Below, piece by piece: positions 19,373 through 27,500 of a stretch of DNA of 38,054 nucleotides (position 1 is its first letter; each line of letters starts with the position of its first letter). The notes below the pieces were generated by a model. It did not search any database and was not told the origin of the DNA. It was given only the letters and a program-made list of their open reading frames with translations. The position numbers and the translations under genes were made by a program. Location: positions 1 to 38,054 of the forward strand of contig NZ_JACDCW010000032.1 in NCBI RefSeq assembly GCF_013817345.1. Reading direction: 5' to 3'. This DNA comes from Methylibium sp. GTDB lineage: Bacteria; Pseudomonadota; Gammaproteobacteria; Burkholderiales; Burkholderiaceae_C.

Positions 19373-20536
19373 ATGCCCGACGCGCCTTCGACCGCCCCGC
19401 TCATGCGCCTGCGCGTGCTGCACCTCGAGGACTCCGAACTCGACCACCAGCTCACCCTCGCCCACCTGCAGCGCGGCGGGCTCGATGCCGACGCCGTGCG
19501 CGTGGAGTCGGAAGCCGATTACCGCGCCGCGCTCGCCGAGCCCTGGGACGTGGTCCTGTCCGACTACAACCTGCCCGGCTTCTCCGGCCTGGACGCGCTG
19601 GAAATCCTGCGCGAGAGCAACCTGCTCATGCCCTTCATCCTGGTCTCCGGAGAGATCGGCGAGCAGGTCGCCGTGCAGGCCATGCTCAACGGCGCCAACG
19701 ACTACCTGCTCAAGGAGAACCTGTCACGGCTGGTGCCGGCGATGCTGCACGCCATCGAAGGCACGCTGGCGCAGCGCGCCCGGCAGGCTGCCGACCTGGC
19801 GCTCGGCCAGAGCGAGCAGCGCCTGCGCGAGCTGGCCCAGCACCTGCAGGCCAGCGTGGAGGCCGAGCGAGCGGCCATCGCCCGCGAGATCCACGACGAC
19901 GTGGGCGGCTCGCTGACCGCACTGAAGTTCGACCTTGCCTGGATCGAGCGCCGCGCCACCGACCCCGCCATGGCGCAGCGCGCGCAAGGCGCGCTCGAGA
20001 CGGTGAGCATGGCGATCGAATCGAGCCAGCGGATCATGCACAACCTGCGCCCCGCCATCCTCGAGCAAGGGCTGGTGGCGGCGCTGCAGTGGATGACGCA
20101 GCGCTTCGAGCGACGCAATGGCGTGCTCACCAGCTTTCGCGTCAGCCACGAGGAGCTGCCACCGTTGCCGCCGGGCGTGCCGCTGGCTGCCTACCGCACG
20201 GCGCAGGAGGCGCTCACCAACATCAGCAAGCACGCCTTCGCTACGCGCGCGCAGGTCGACCTCACCATCGCCGGGCGCGTGCTCTCGCTGGAGGTGAGCG
20301 ACAACGGCCGCGGTCTTTCGCAGCAGGATCTGTCGAAGGCGCGCTCGTTCGGCATTCGCGGCTTGCGCGAACGCGCCGCGCAGGTCGGCGGCTGGGTCGA
20401 TCTTTCCAGCGGGGCGAGCGGCACCACGATCATCCTGTCGGTGCCGCTCGACAGCGGCGGCGACACCGAAGCCGGCGCGCTCGACGAGGCCCCGAACCGC
20501 GATGCCGACGACCCGACATCGTGGGACATGCTCTGA
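19373..20536 (+). CDS. Histidine kinase with N-terminal receiver domain
   Basis: A 387-residue cytosolic protein: an REC domain (residues 12-130, phospho-acceptor Asp64 in VVLSDYNLPG, Lys114 in YLLKEN), a coiled linker (135-170), and a NarL/DegS-type HisKA_3 kinase core with phospho-His174 in AREIHDDVGGSL. The ATPase domain has YRTAQEALTNISKHA, DNGRGL and GIRGLRERAAQVGG. It has no membrane segment, so it reads an internal signal or the phosphorylation state of its own receiver. Its partner is the LuxR-type regulator 90 bases downstream. Other starts are possible: a TTG at 19280 and an ATG at 19403; none has a good ribosome-binding site. The gene diverges from the CheZ-like gene. Confidence 0.88.
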   Translation: MPDAPSTAPLMRLRVLHLEDSELDHQLTLAHLQRGGLDADAVRVESEADYRAALAEPWDVVLSDYNLPGFSGLDALEILRESNLLMPFILVSGEIGEQVAVQAMLNGANDYLLKENLSRLVPAMLHAIEGTLAQRARQAADLALGQSEQRLRELAQHLQASVEAERAAIAREIHDDVGGSLTALKFDLAWIERRATDPAMAQRAQGALETVSMAIESSQRIMHNLRPAILEQGLVAALQWMTQRFERRNGVLTSFRVSHEELPPLPPGVPLAAYRTAQEALTNISKHAFATRAQVDLTIAGRVLSLEVSDNGRGLSQQDLSKARSFGIRGLRERAAQVGGWVDLSSGASGTTIILSVPLDSGGDTEAGALDEAPNRDADDPTSWDML

Positions 20537-20597
20537 GCGCGCTCTGCACGGTAGAGTTGCCTGCATGAGGCAGCCCACGTCAGTCCCTGTATCGCTT

Positions 20598-20616
20598 CCT
20601 CTCCCTCTGGGAGAGG
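20598..20616 (+). repeat. Short palindromic repeat overlapping the LuxR-regulator RBS
   Basis: A perfect 8-bp stem CCTCTCCC / GGGAGAGG with a TCT loop, a short form of the repeat at 4551 and 29502. Its 3' arm runs into GGAGACAGAGCG just before the ATG at 20627, so the hairpin partly covers the likely Shine-Dalgarno sequence of the response regulator. Confidence 0.75.
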
Positions 20617-20626
20617 AGACAGAGCG

Positions 20627-21259
20627 ATGAGCATCCGCGTCATCCTGTGCGACGACCATGCCCTCATCCGGCGCGGCATCCGCGACACGCTGGCCGACGC
20701 GCACGACATAGAAGTGGTCGGCGAGGCGGGCGACTACGGCGAGCTCCGCAGCCTGCTGCGCGAAACGAGTTGCGACGTGCTGGTGCTCGACATCAACATG
20801 CCAGGTCGCAGCGGCCTCGATGTGCTGCAGGTGCTCAAGGACGAGCACTCGGCCATGCGCGTGCTGGTGGTTTCCATGCACCCCGAAGACCAGTACGCCA
20901 TCCGCGCCCTGCGCGCCGGCGCCTTCGGCTACGTCAACAAGGGCAGCGACACGCAGCTGCTCGTGGCGGCCGTGCGCATGGTCGCCCAGGGCCGCAAGTA
21001 CATCACTCCCGAGACCGCGCAGATGCTCGCCGAGAGCCTCACGCAACCGGCCACCGGCGTGGCGCACGAAAAGCTGTCCGACCGCGAACTGCAGACACTC
21101 GTGCTCATCGCCTCGGGCAAGCGGCTCTCCGACATCGCCACCGAACTCACGCTGAGCCCCAAGACGGTGAGCGTGTACCGGGCCCGGGTGCTGGAGAAGC
21201 TGGGCCTGACCAACAATTCCGAGATGACGGTCTATGCCATCCGCAACGGGTTGGTCTGA
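20627..21259 (+). CDS. LuxR/NarL-family response regulator
   Basis: A 210-residue two-domain regulator. The receiver (1-120) has Asp9-Asp10, phospho-acceptor Asp55 in VLVLDINMPG, and Lys105 in YVNKGS. The C-terminal LuxR-type helix-turn-helix (about 145-205) contains LSDRELQTLVLIASGK and TLSPKTVSVYRARVLEKLGL. It should bind DNA when phosphorylated, most likely by the adjacent REC-HisKA_3 kinase. The regulon is unknown. The ribosome-binding site sits within or beside the repeat hairpin at 20598. The 3' end overlaps the GFA-family frame by 26 bases. Confidence 0.93.
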   Translation: MSIRVILCDDHALIRRGIRDTLADAHDIEVVGEAGDYGELRSLLRETSCDVLVLDINMPGRSGLDVLQVLKDEHSAMRVLVVSMHPEDQYAIRALRAGAFGYVNKGSDTQLLVAAVRMVAQGRKYITPETAQMLAESLTQPATGVAHEKLSDRELQTLVLIASGKRLSDIATELTLSPKTVSVYRARVLEKLGLTNNSEMTVYAIRNGLV

Positions 21260-21716
21260 GCCCGTACCAAGCGCGACACCAGAGCCGGCACCGGCGGTTG
21301 CCCCACCGCTGCAAGGCGGCTGCCTGTGCGGCGCCGTGCGCTACGAAGTCGCCGCCGGCGCGCTCGGCGCCATCGTGCTGTGCCATTGCAGCCAGTGCCG
21401 CAAGGCGCAAGGCTCCGCCTTCGCGGCCAATGCGCCGGTGCGCTCGGCCGACTTCCGGCTGCTTGCTGGCGCCGATGAGTTGCGCGCCCATGCCTCGTCG
21501 CCCGGCAAATGGCGCAGCTTCTGCGGCCGGTGCGGCTCGCCCATCCACAGCCACCGCGAAGGCGCCCCCGAATGGGTTCGCCTTCGCATCGGCACGCTCG
21601 ACACCCCCATTGCCGCAAGGCCGAGTGCTCACATTCACGTGGCGTCGAAGGCGGGGTGGTGGGACATCCGCGATGAATTGCCGCAGTACCCGCAGACCGA
21701 GCCGGGGCGACGCTGA
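21234..21716 (+). CDS. GFA-family zinc protein
   Basis: A 160-residue protein of the GFA (glutathione-dependent formaldehyde-activating enzyme / CENP-V) family. Zinc ligands are visible: Cys30 and Cys32 in GGCLCGAVRY, Cys50, Cys52 and Cys55 in LCHCSQCRKAQG, and Cys97 and Cys100 in SFCGRCGSPI. The family binds zinc and has been linked to S-hydroxymethylglutathione formation, but most members are uncharacterised. The only good start in frame is the ATG at 21234, inside the preceding regulator gene, giving a 26-base overlap and a roughly 25-residue flexible N terminus. It ends about 20 bases before the diguanylate cyclase. No formaldehyde pathway genes are nearby. Confidence 0.87.
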   Translation: MPSATGWSEPVPSATPEPAPAVAPPLQGGCLCGAVRYEVAAGALGAIVLCHCSQCRKAQGSAFAANAPVRSADFRLLAGADELRAHASSPGKWRSFCGRCGSPIHSHREGAPEWVRLRIGTLDTPIAARPSAHIHVASKAGWWDIRDELPQYPQTEPGRR

Positions 21717-21737
21717 GCTGTCTCGGCGAGCACAGGA

Positions 21738-23171
21738 ATGAACGCACCGATACACGACCTGAATCTACGCACGCCCGCGGCGTTTCGGATGAAGGCCGAT
21801 CGCCACGTTCCCCTGGCCCATGTGCTGGACCTGCTGCTCGACGCCGTCTGCATCGTCGACACGCAGGGGCGATTCACCTTCGTCAGCGCCGCGTTCGAGC
21901 GCATCTTCGGCTACGCGCCCGAAGAGGTTGTCGGCCGGCCGATGATCGACCTGGTGTTCCATGAGGATCGCGCGAGAACCCTGCTCGCGGTCGACGAGAT
22001 CGTCTCGGGGACCCACGAGCCGCATTTCGAGAACCGGTACGTTCGCAAGGACGGCCGCATCGTCCACATCATGTGGTCGGCCCGTTGGTCGCCCGACGAT
22101 CAGGTGCGGGTGGCCGTCGCGCGCGACGTCACGGAAAAGAAGCGCGCCGAATCCATGCAGGCCGCGCTCTACGCCATTTCCGAAGCGGCGCACTGCGCGC
22201 AGGACCTGCTCGCGCTATTCGAGCAGATCCACCAGATCATCGGCAGGCTGTTGCCGGCCGCGGGTTTCTTCGTCGCGCTCTACGACTGGAACCAGGATCA
22301 GTTGAGCTTTCCCTACCATGTCGATGACCATCTGGAGGCGCCCGCAGCGCAAAAGCTCGATTCGGCGACGTTGAGCGCAGAGGTCATCCGCACGGGGCGA
22401 ACGCTTCACGTCAAACGCGATGTCGCAACCGGCGCGCCCGAGCGGGCCGAGGCCGATTTCGGCCCGGACGCACTCGATTGGCTCGGCGTTCCTCTTCGCG
22501 CCCAGAGCGGCATCATCGGCACGCTGGTGGTGAAGAACTATTCGGCGGATGCGCGGTACGCCGAACGCGACATCGAGTTGCTGCAGTACGTTTGCACGCA
22601 GGTCGCTGCCGCGATCGAGAGAAAGCAGGCGCAAACGCGTTTGCAGCACATCGCCCGGCACGATCCGCTGACCGATCTTCCGAACCGCGAGCTCTTCCAG
22701 GACCGCTTGCAAACGGCGCTCGCACGGGCTCAACGGGACGATTCGCAACTTGCACTTCTCTACGTCGATCTCGACAAGTTCAAGCACGTCAACGACAGCC
22801 TGGGGCACACCGCGGGCGATCTGCTGCTCCAGGAATTTGCACGGCGACTCAAGCAATGCGTGCGCGAATCGGACACGGTCGCGCGCGTCGGGGGCGACGA
22901 GTTCATCGTGCTGCTGGGGGGCATCCGCTCTCCCGGAGACGCCTCGCTGGTGGCAGAAAAGATCCGCAAGACGCTCGGCCAGCCGTTCGAGCTGGACGGC
23001 CAGCGCCTGTCCGTCGCACCGAGCATCGGCATTGCCCTGTATCCGCAGGACGGCGTCGACTCCATGCAACTGATCGGGCAGGCCGACATGGCCATGTACC
23101 GGGCCAAGAAAGACGGCGGAGACCGCGCGCAGGCGGCAGGCAGGCCGGGCTTTCCGCAAGCGCTGGGCTGA
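21738..23171 (+). CDS. Diguanylate cyclase with PAS and GAF domains
   Basis: A 477-residue cytosolic protein: PAS (about 25-135, ending in [11 protein letters not shown]), GAF (about 150-295) and GGDEF (about 305-465). The catalytic motif is intact as GGDEF (385-389), and an RESD inhibitory site (376-379) lies five residues upstream, so it should make c-di-GMP from two GTP with product feedback. [13 protein letters not shown] and [12 protein letters not shown] are typical of active cyclases. There is no EAL domain. AGGA sits very close to the ATG, so the start is a little uncertain; Met18 is an alternative. It sits among two-component and chemotaxis genes, consistent with motility control. 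Confidence 0.92.
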   Translation: MNAPIHDLNLRTPAAFRMKADRHVPLAHVLDLLLDAVCIVDTQGRFTFVSAAFERIFGYAPEEVVGRPMIDLVFHEDRARTLLAVDEIVSGTHEPHFENRYVRKDGRIVHIMWSARWSPDDQVRVAVARDVTEKKRAESMQAALYAISEAAHCAQDLLALFEQIHQIIGRLLPAAGFFVALYDWNQDQLSFPYHVDDHLEAPAAQKLDSATLSAEVIRTGRTLHVKRDVATGAPERAEADFGPDALDWLGVPLRAQSGIIGTLVVKNYSADARYAERDIELLQYVCTQVAAAIERKQAQTRLQHIARHDPLTDLPNRELFQDRLQTALARAQRDDSQLALLYVDLDKFKHVNDSLGHTAGDLLLQEFARRLKQCVRESDTVARVGGDEFIVLLGGIRSPGDASLVAEKIRKTLGQPFELDGQRLSVAPSIGIALYPQDGVDSMQLIGQADMAMYRAKKDGGDRAQAAGRPGFPQALG

Positions 23172-23265
23172 ACGATCGCCGGTGCTTTTCCAGCGTCAGT
23201 CTGGAGCAAGTTCGGGGCAAACCCTGAGCCCGCACCGCTCAATCGTGGGGCGTTCAAGTCGATAT

Positions 23266-23394
23266 GACATCCTTGCGGTCAACGCCGCGGTGGAAGCGGC
23301 ACGGGCCGGCGAGCAGGGACGCGGCTTCGCGGTCGTGGCCGCCGAAGTGCGCAGCCCGGCGCAGCGCACTCGCCTGGCGGTGTTTCGGGTTTGA
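23266..23394 (+). pseudogene. Remnant of a methyl-accepting chemotaxis protein gene
   Basis: This plus-strand stretch encodes [18 protein letters not shown] followed by [16 protein letters not shown]. That is the nearly invariant hairpin tip of MCPs and is very close to the three intact MCPs in the window. The frame then jumps to TRLAVFRV and a stop, resembling the [10 protein letters not shown] end of the MCPs at 12234 and 14023. It looks like an MCP with everything before the tip lost and the part between two AQR-coding sites deleted. No start, sensor or HAMP region is present upstream in the 95 bases after the cyclase, so it should not make a receptor. Confidence 0.8.
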
Positions 23395-23404
23395 GGCGCG
23401 TGCG

Positions 23405-23423
23405 GTTGCCTGCCGCAGGCAAC
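23405..23423 (+). terminator. Hairpin after the MCP remnant
   Basis: A perfect 8-bp stem GTTGCCTG / CAGGCAAC with loop CCG, 10 bases past the remnant's stop. There is no T-tract after it, so it may be a weak or factor-assisted terminator left from the original MCP gene. Confidence 0.45.
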
Positions 23424-23448
23424 GGCCGCCGAGGGGCAAGGAAGCCGG

Positions 23449-23472
23449 CGCTATGCAGACCACCTCATATCG
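23449..23472 (+). promoter_or_regulatory. Possible ModE-like operator upstream of tupA
   Basis: Imperfect inverted repeat CGCTATG, 10 bases, CATATCG, spanning 24 bases. The E. coli ModE box has CGnTATATA and TATATAACG arms across the same 24 bases. Only the outer arms match. It lies 56 bases before the tupA start. It is a candidate for oxyanion-responsive control, from pattern alone. Confidence 0.3.
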
Positions 23473-23527
23473 CCAAGGCGCGAGCGGCAGCGAACAATCG
23501 ACGCATCGCCACCGCTGCCTGCCTGCC

Positions 23528-24364
23528 ATGCCCCTCGCCCTCTCCCGCCGCGCCCTGATCTCCTTGCTGATCCCGCTGAGCTCGGCGGTCGTCTCCATCG
23601 CGGCGGCGGCGGCGCAGGAGAAGTCCATCGTCGTGGCCTCCACCACCTCCACAGAGCAGTCCGGCCTGTTCGGTGCGTTGCTGCCGGCATTCAAGAAAGC
23701 CACCGGCATCGACATCAAGGTCGTCGCACTGGGCACCGGGCAGGCGCTGGACATGGGTCGGCGCGGCGACGCCGACGTGGTGTTCGTGCACGACCAGGCG
23801 GCCGAGGAAAAATTCGTGGCCGACGGCTTCGGCCTGAAGCGCCAGCCGGTGATGTACAACGATTTCGTCCTCATCGGTCCCAAGAGCGACCCGGCCGGCA
23901 TCAAGGGCTCGGACATCACCGCCGCTCTCGGCAAACTGGCCAGCGCCGACCAGCCGTTCGTCTCGCGCGGCGACAAGAGCGGCACCCATGCCGCCGAACT
24001 GCGCTACTGGAAAGCAGCCGGCGTCGAGGCGCCTGCGAAGCGTTTCGCGGGCTACAAGGAATGCGGCTGCGGCATGGGCCCGGCGCTCAACATCGCTGCG
24101 TCGAGCGGCAGCTACGCGCTCGCTGATCGCGGCACCTGGCTGTCGTTCAAGAACCGTCGCGATCTGGCGATCCTGGTGGAGGGCGACAAGCGCCTCTTCA
24201 ACCAGTACGGCGTGATGGTGGTGAACCCCGAGCGTCATCCGCACGTGAAAAAGCAGGCCGCGCAGCGCTTCGTCGACTGGATCGTCTCGCCGGCCGGGCA
24301 GCAGGCCATCGCGGCGTACAAGATCGGCGGCGAACAGCTCTTTTTCCCGAACGCGCAGCAGTGA
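23528..24364 (+). CDS. tupA: Periplasmic tungstate-binding protein TupA
   Basis: A 278-residue solute-binding protein with an N-terminal signal peptide (twin-Arg-like LSRRALISLLIP, then a hydrophobic Ala-rich stretch cut near AAAAQ). The mature start IVVASTTSTEQSGLFG, followed by ALGTGQALDMGRRGDADVVF and MYNDFVLIGPKSDPAGIKG, is diagnostic of the TupA/WtpA-like tungstate group, as is the YKECGCGMGPALN motif. It would hand tungstate to an ABC importer for tungsten or molybdenum cofactor enzymes. TupB and TupC would be expected next to it but are absent; a 250-base stretch with no clear gene follows. The chosen ATG puts the signal peptide at the N terminus; the open frame runs on upstream without signal-like features. 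Confidence 0.9.
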   Translation: MPLALSRRALISLLIPLSSAVVSIAAAAAQEKSIVVASTTSTEQSGLFGALLPAFKKATGIDIKVVALGTGQALDMGRRGDADVVFVHDQAAEEKFVADGFGLKRQPVMYNDFVLIGPKSDPAGIKGSDITAALGKLASADQPFVSRGDKSGTHAAELRYWKAAGVEAPAKRFAGYKECGCGMGPALNIAASSGSYALADRGTWLSFKNRRDLAILVEGDKRLFNQYGVMVVNPERHPHVKKQAAQRFVDWIVSPAGQQAIAAYKIGGEQLFFPNAQQ

Positions 24365-24614
24365 GCACGGGCCGCACGCTCGGCGGCGCCGCGGCGGCCG
24401 GTCTGATCGCGCTGGCGCGGCGCCGGTCGCAACGGCACAGAGCGCCGCGATCATCGTGTACGCCGCCGGCGGCCTGCGCAGGGCCGATGTCGCGATTGCG
24501 CCGTTGCTGCTGCCCGTGAGCCCCCTCGTTCGGGGGCGCCGAATCGCCAAAGCGCAACGCAAACCGCGCGACGGTCCTGCATGATCGAGCACCGATGCAT
24601 CCCGGGGAGCACAC
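24365..24614. other. Intergenic region after tupA
   Basis: There are 250 bases without a confident gene. A GTG-start frame overlaps the tupA stop (24362-24517) and another short frame reads VATAQSAAIIVYAAGGLRRA, but neither looks like TupB or any family I recognise; they could be decayed coding sequence. Near the end lies a hairpin, GCCCCC-TCGTTC-GGGGGC, at 24520-24537. Confidence 0.4.
24520..24537. terminator. GC-rich hairpin after tupA
   Basis: Stem GCCCCC / GGGGGC with loop TCGTTC, no T-tract. It resembles the Comamonadaceae-type CCCCCTCGGGGG repeat unit and could end the tupA transcript. Confidence 0.4.
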
Positions 24615-25874
24615 GTGGCTGTTGCAGGCAAAGGCGTGACCTATGAGAACCGCTCCGTCACCATCCTCGGCGCCGGCCTGTCCGGTGCCAGCGTCGCGCT
24701 GGAGCTCGCGACGCAGGGTGTGGCGGTCACTCTGATCGAGCGCGATGCGCTGCCCTTCTCGCGCGCGAGTCTGCGCAACGAAGGCAAGATCCACCTCGGC
24801 CTCATCTATGCCAACGACCGCTCGCTCGCCACGGCCCGGCTGCAGCTCGAAGGCGCGCTGACGTTCAGCACGCACCTGCGCCGCTGGCTCGGCCCGGTGG
24901 CCGACACGCTGCGGCGATCCACGCCCTTTCACTACCTCGTGGCCAAGGACTCGTTGCTGAATGCCGACCAGCTCGAAGCCCACTACGCGGCGGTGCAAAC
25001 CCTCTACGACGAACAGCGCGCACTCATGCCGGCGCTCGACTACATGGGCACGCGGCCCGAGCGGCTGACCGTGCGCGACGACCCCGCCCGGCTGTCGGCC
25101 CACCTGCGCATGGAGCGCTTCGCGGCGGCGTTCGAGACAGCCGAAGTCGCGGTGGACACGGCCCAGCTCGCGCACCTGGTGCGCGAGGCGCTCGCCAAGC
25201 ATCCACTCATCGAGTTGCGTGTCTCGCACCGCGTCGATTCGGTTGCGATCGACGGCCCCGGCTTCGTCGTCACGGGTCAGGGGCCGTCGGGCCCCTGGGC
25301 GATCCGTTCGGAGCAGGTCGTCAATTGCCTGTGGGAAGACCGCCTGCGGATCGATCAGGGCCTCGGCCTCGTGCCGCCGCCCGGCTGGGTGCACCGCCTG
25401 AAGTACCGCGTGATCGCGCGCCTGCCGCAGGCCATGCGGCAGGCGCCGTCGGTGACCATGGTGCTCGGCCCCTACGGCGACGTGGTGGTGCGCGACGACG
25501 GCACAGCCTACTTCTCCTGGTACCCGCTCGGCTGCAAGGGCTGGTCGCACGATCTCGCGCCGCCCCATTCGTGGGACGCGCCCTGCCGCGCCGAGCTGTC
25601 GATCGACGAGGCGGCTGCCGTGGCGAAGGAGGTGCTGGGCGCGATCGACGAGTGGTATCCGGGCGCGGCCGGGTGCGAGCCGCTGCTGGTGGATGCGGGC
25701 GCCATCGTCGGCTACGGCAGCACCGACGTGAACGATCCCGCCAGCGGCCTGCACGACCGCACGCGCGTGGGCGTCAACTCGCACGGTGGCTATCACTCGC
25801 TTGACCCCGGCAAGCTGACCACCGCGCCGATGTTCGGCCAGCAGGCGGCGAGCAAGGTTCTGCAAGCGCTGTAG
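24615..25874 (+). CDS. FAD-dependent oxidoreductase (DAO family)
   Basis: A 419-residue protein with an N-terminal FAD-binding Rossmann motif, VTILGAGLSGASVALELATQ, ending in an acidic residue (LIERD) that would bind the adenosine ribose, followed by the mixed domain structure of the D-amino-acid oxidase superfamily. A C-terminal AGAIVGYGSTD stretch probably closes the flavin site. The substrate is not predictable. The start is a GTG at 24615 with GGGGAG about six bases upstream. The glycosyltransferase begins nine bases after its stop, so the pair is probably one operon; a role in modifying a surface carbohydrate or small glycoside is a guess from this. Confidence 0.82.
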   Translation: MAVAGKGVTYENRSVTILGAGLSGASVALELATQGVAVTLIERDALPFSRASLRNEGKIHLGLIYANDRSLATARLQLEGALTFSTHLRRWLGPVADTLRRSTPFHYLVAKDSLLNADQLEAHYAAVQTLYDEQRALMPALDYMGTRPERLTVRDDPARLSAHLRMERFAAAFETAEVAVDTAQLAHLVREALAKHPLIELRVSHRVDSVAIDGPGFVVTGQGPSGPWAIRSEQVVNCLWEDRLRIDQGLGLVPPPGWVHRLKYRVIARLPQAMRQAPSVTMVLGPYGDVVVRDDGTAYFSWYPLGCKGWSHDLAPPHSWDAPCRAELSIDEAAAVAKEVLGAIDEWYPGAAGCEPLLVDAGAIVGYGSTDVNDPASGLHDRTRVGVNSHGGYHSLDPGKLTTAPMFGQQAASKVLQAL

Positions 25875-25883
25875 CCGTCGACC

Positions 25884-26762
25884 ATGAGCCCAACCGAACG
25901 CACGCCGCGCGTGGTGGCCTGCATGCCCACGTACAAGGCGGCAGGGTTCATCGAGCCCACGCTGCAATCGCTGGCCGCGCAGACCTACGCGAACCTGCAG
26001 GTGTTGATCTCCGACGACGCCTCGCCCGACGGCAGCTTCGATCTGTGCCGGCGCTTCGCCGAAGGCCGCCCGCAGTTCGCGGTGCACCGCCAAGCGCGCA
26101 ACCTCGGCTGGATCGGCAACGTGAACTGGCTGCTCGAACGTGCCGAGGCCGAGTACGTGTTCTTCGCTTTCCACGACGATCCGCTGGAGCCCGGCTACGT
26201 GCAGGCCTTGGTCGACGCGCTGGAATGCTCCCCCGACGCGGTGCTCGCCTTCACCGATGCGGTCGTTGACTTTCGCGGCGAAAGCGAGTCGTGGGTGCGC
26301 CCCATGAGCTACACCGAGCTCGACGGGCTGGGCACTGCGCGCGAGCGGCTGGCCGTGCTCGCGCAGCGCACCGGCCTGTGGTGGCTGCCCAACCGCGGCC
26401 TGTTTCGCAAGTCCGCGGCCGTGCGCGTAGGCGGCATGCGCCGGCATCTCGGCGGCGAGTTCTGCGCCGACTGGCCGTGGCTGCTGCACCTGAGCCTGCT
26501 CGGCGCATTCGTGCGCGTGCCGCAGCCGCTCGTGCGCAAGGTGTGGAGCCACGAGGGGCTGTCGAAGTCATGGCGTTGGAGCGCGCACAAGCGCGTCGCC
26601 GTCACGCTTGCCTGCCTGACCGAGATCCTGCGCGCCGATCTGCCCGTGAACGAGCGCATGCGGCTGGCGGCGGATTTCAGCGGCTACTGGGTCGTGCGCT
26701 GGGCGCTATCGGCGGCACGCAGCGTGGCACGGGCGACGCGATCCTCGTTGCCGGCTCGGTGA
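25884..26762 (+). CDS. Family 2 glycosyltransferase
   Basis: A 292-residue GT-A fold glycosyltransferase. The N terminus has RVVACMPTYKAAGFIEPTLQ and LQVLISDDASPDGS, the nucleotide-sugar binding strands of GT2 enzymes, and FFAFHDDPLEPGYV carries the metal-binding DxD-type motif. Later FCADWPWLLHLSLLG probably provides the catalytic acidic residue (ED/AD-W region). There is no transmembrane segment, so it is likely a cytosolic or peripheral membrane enzyme adding a sugar to an unknown acceptor. Donor and acceptor cannot be told. It is coupled with the upstream FAD enzyme and converges with the M48 peptidase gene across 69 bases. Confidence 0.88.
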   Translation: MSPTERTPRVVACMPTYKAAGFIEPTLQSLAAQTYANLQVLISDDASPDGSFDLCRRFAEGRPQFAVHRQARNLGWIGNVNWLLERAEAEYVFFAFHDDPLEPGYVQALVDALECSPDAVLAFTDAVVDFRGESESWVRPMSYTELDGLGTARERLAVLAQRTGLWWLPNRGLFRKSAAVRVGGMRRHLGGEFCADWPWLLHLSLLGAFVRVPQPLVRKVWSHEGLSKSWRWSAHKRVAVTLACLTEILRADLPVNERMRLAADFSGYWVVRWALSAARSVARATRSSLPAR

Positions 26763-26831
26763 GTCGCAGCGCGGGCACGCCCTCGGCGATTGCCGTGCCG
26801 GCCGTGTCGATGCGGTCGTTCTGCGAAAGCT

Positions 26832-27500
26832 TCACCGCGCGGCCATCGGGTGGTTGTCGCGCGCCTGAAGTGAACGGATGTGGGAAAGGCGTTCGTGCGT
26901 ACCGGGGTGAGTGGCGGTGCGCTTGACCATCGGCAGGCGGCGAAACAACAGCTCGGCGGTGTTGCCCGGCTGGCCCATGCGGTGCAGCACGTCGTGCGCG
27001 AAGGCGTCCGCTTCGTATTCCTGATCGTGTGCGAGTTGCGAAGCCTCACGGCCGAGCGGGCCGGCGACGGCATCCGTCTTTTGCCGCACCACTTCGTCGG
27101 GGATGTACTTCTTGTAAAGGCTCGAGAGCTGGTTCCAGTGGCCGTGCGAAACATGGCCGAGTTCATGGGCCAGGATGAACTGGCGCTCGCTTTCGCTCAT
27201 GTCGGCCAACGAGGCATTGGCAACGACGATGCGACCCAGCAGGCAGACTGCCAGCATCGGCCCGCGCACCACCATCAGGCGCACCGCCACCGGCGTGCCC
27301 ACTTTGGTGAGCAGGTGCTCGAAGCTGGCCTCCACGATGCGCGCCTCGCGGCTGTCGGCATGCACTTGCTGCGCGGCCAGCGAATCGAACTGCATCTGCT
27401 GAGACCGTTCAAGCACCTGCTCGATGCTCTCACCGCCCCACGCCGGGGCCGCGAAGCACAGCGAAAGCACCAGAGTCGATGTGAGGACGGCAGCACGCAT
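26832..27500 (-). CDS. Periplasmic M48-family metallopeptidase
   Basis: A 222-residue protein with a signal peptide (MRAAVLTSTLVLSLCFAAPAW, cut near WGG, shown here as positions 1-21 only in outline) and an M48 zinc peptidase domain. The zinc motif HELGH is at 112-116, with the third ligand in EYEAD (161-165). It lacks transmembrane helices and the TPR repeats of BepA, so it is a short, LoiP/YcaL-like periplasmic peptidase likely acting in envelope quality control. It is a single-gene transcript facing the glycosyltransferase gene. The upstream region shows no clear promoter. Confidence 0.87.
   Translation of the reverse strand: MRAAVLTSTLVLSLCFAAPAWGGESIEQVLERSQQMQFDSLAAQQVHADSREARIVEASFEHLLTKVGTPVAVRLMVVRGPMLAVCLLGRIVVANASLADMSESERQFILAHELGHVSHGHWNQLSSLYKKYIPDEVVRQKTDAVAGPLGREASQLAHDQEYEADAFAHDVLHRMGQPGNTAELLFRRLPMVKRTATHPGTHERLSHIRSLQARDNHPMAAR

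Noticed and set aside
24362-24517. GTG-start frame overlapping the tupA stop as a candidate tupB
   Set aside because: It is only about 50 codons, Arg/Cys/Pro-rich and without membrane helices, so it is not an ABC permease.
24198-26552. 784-codon minus-strand frame opposite the FAD enzyme and glycosyltransferase
   Set aside because: Composition is His/Arg/Ala-rich shadow sequence; the plus-strand genes have clear motifs and ribosome-binding sites.
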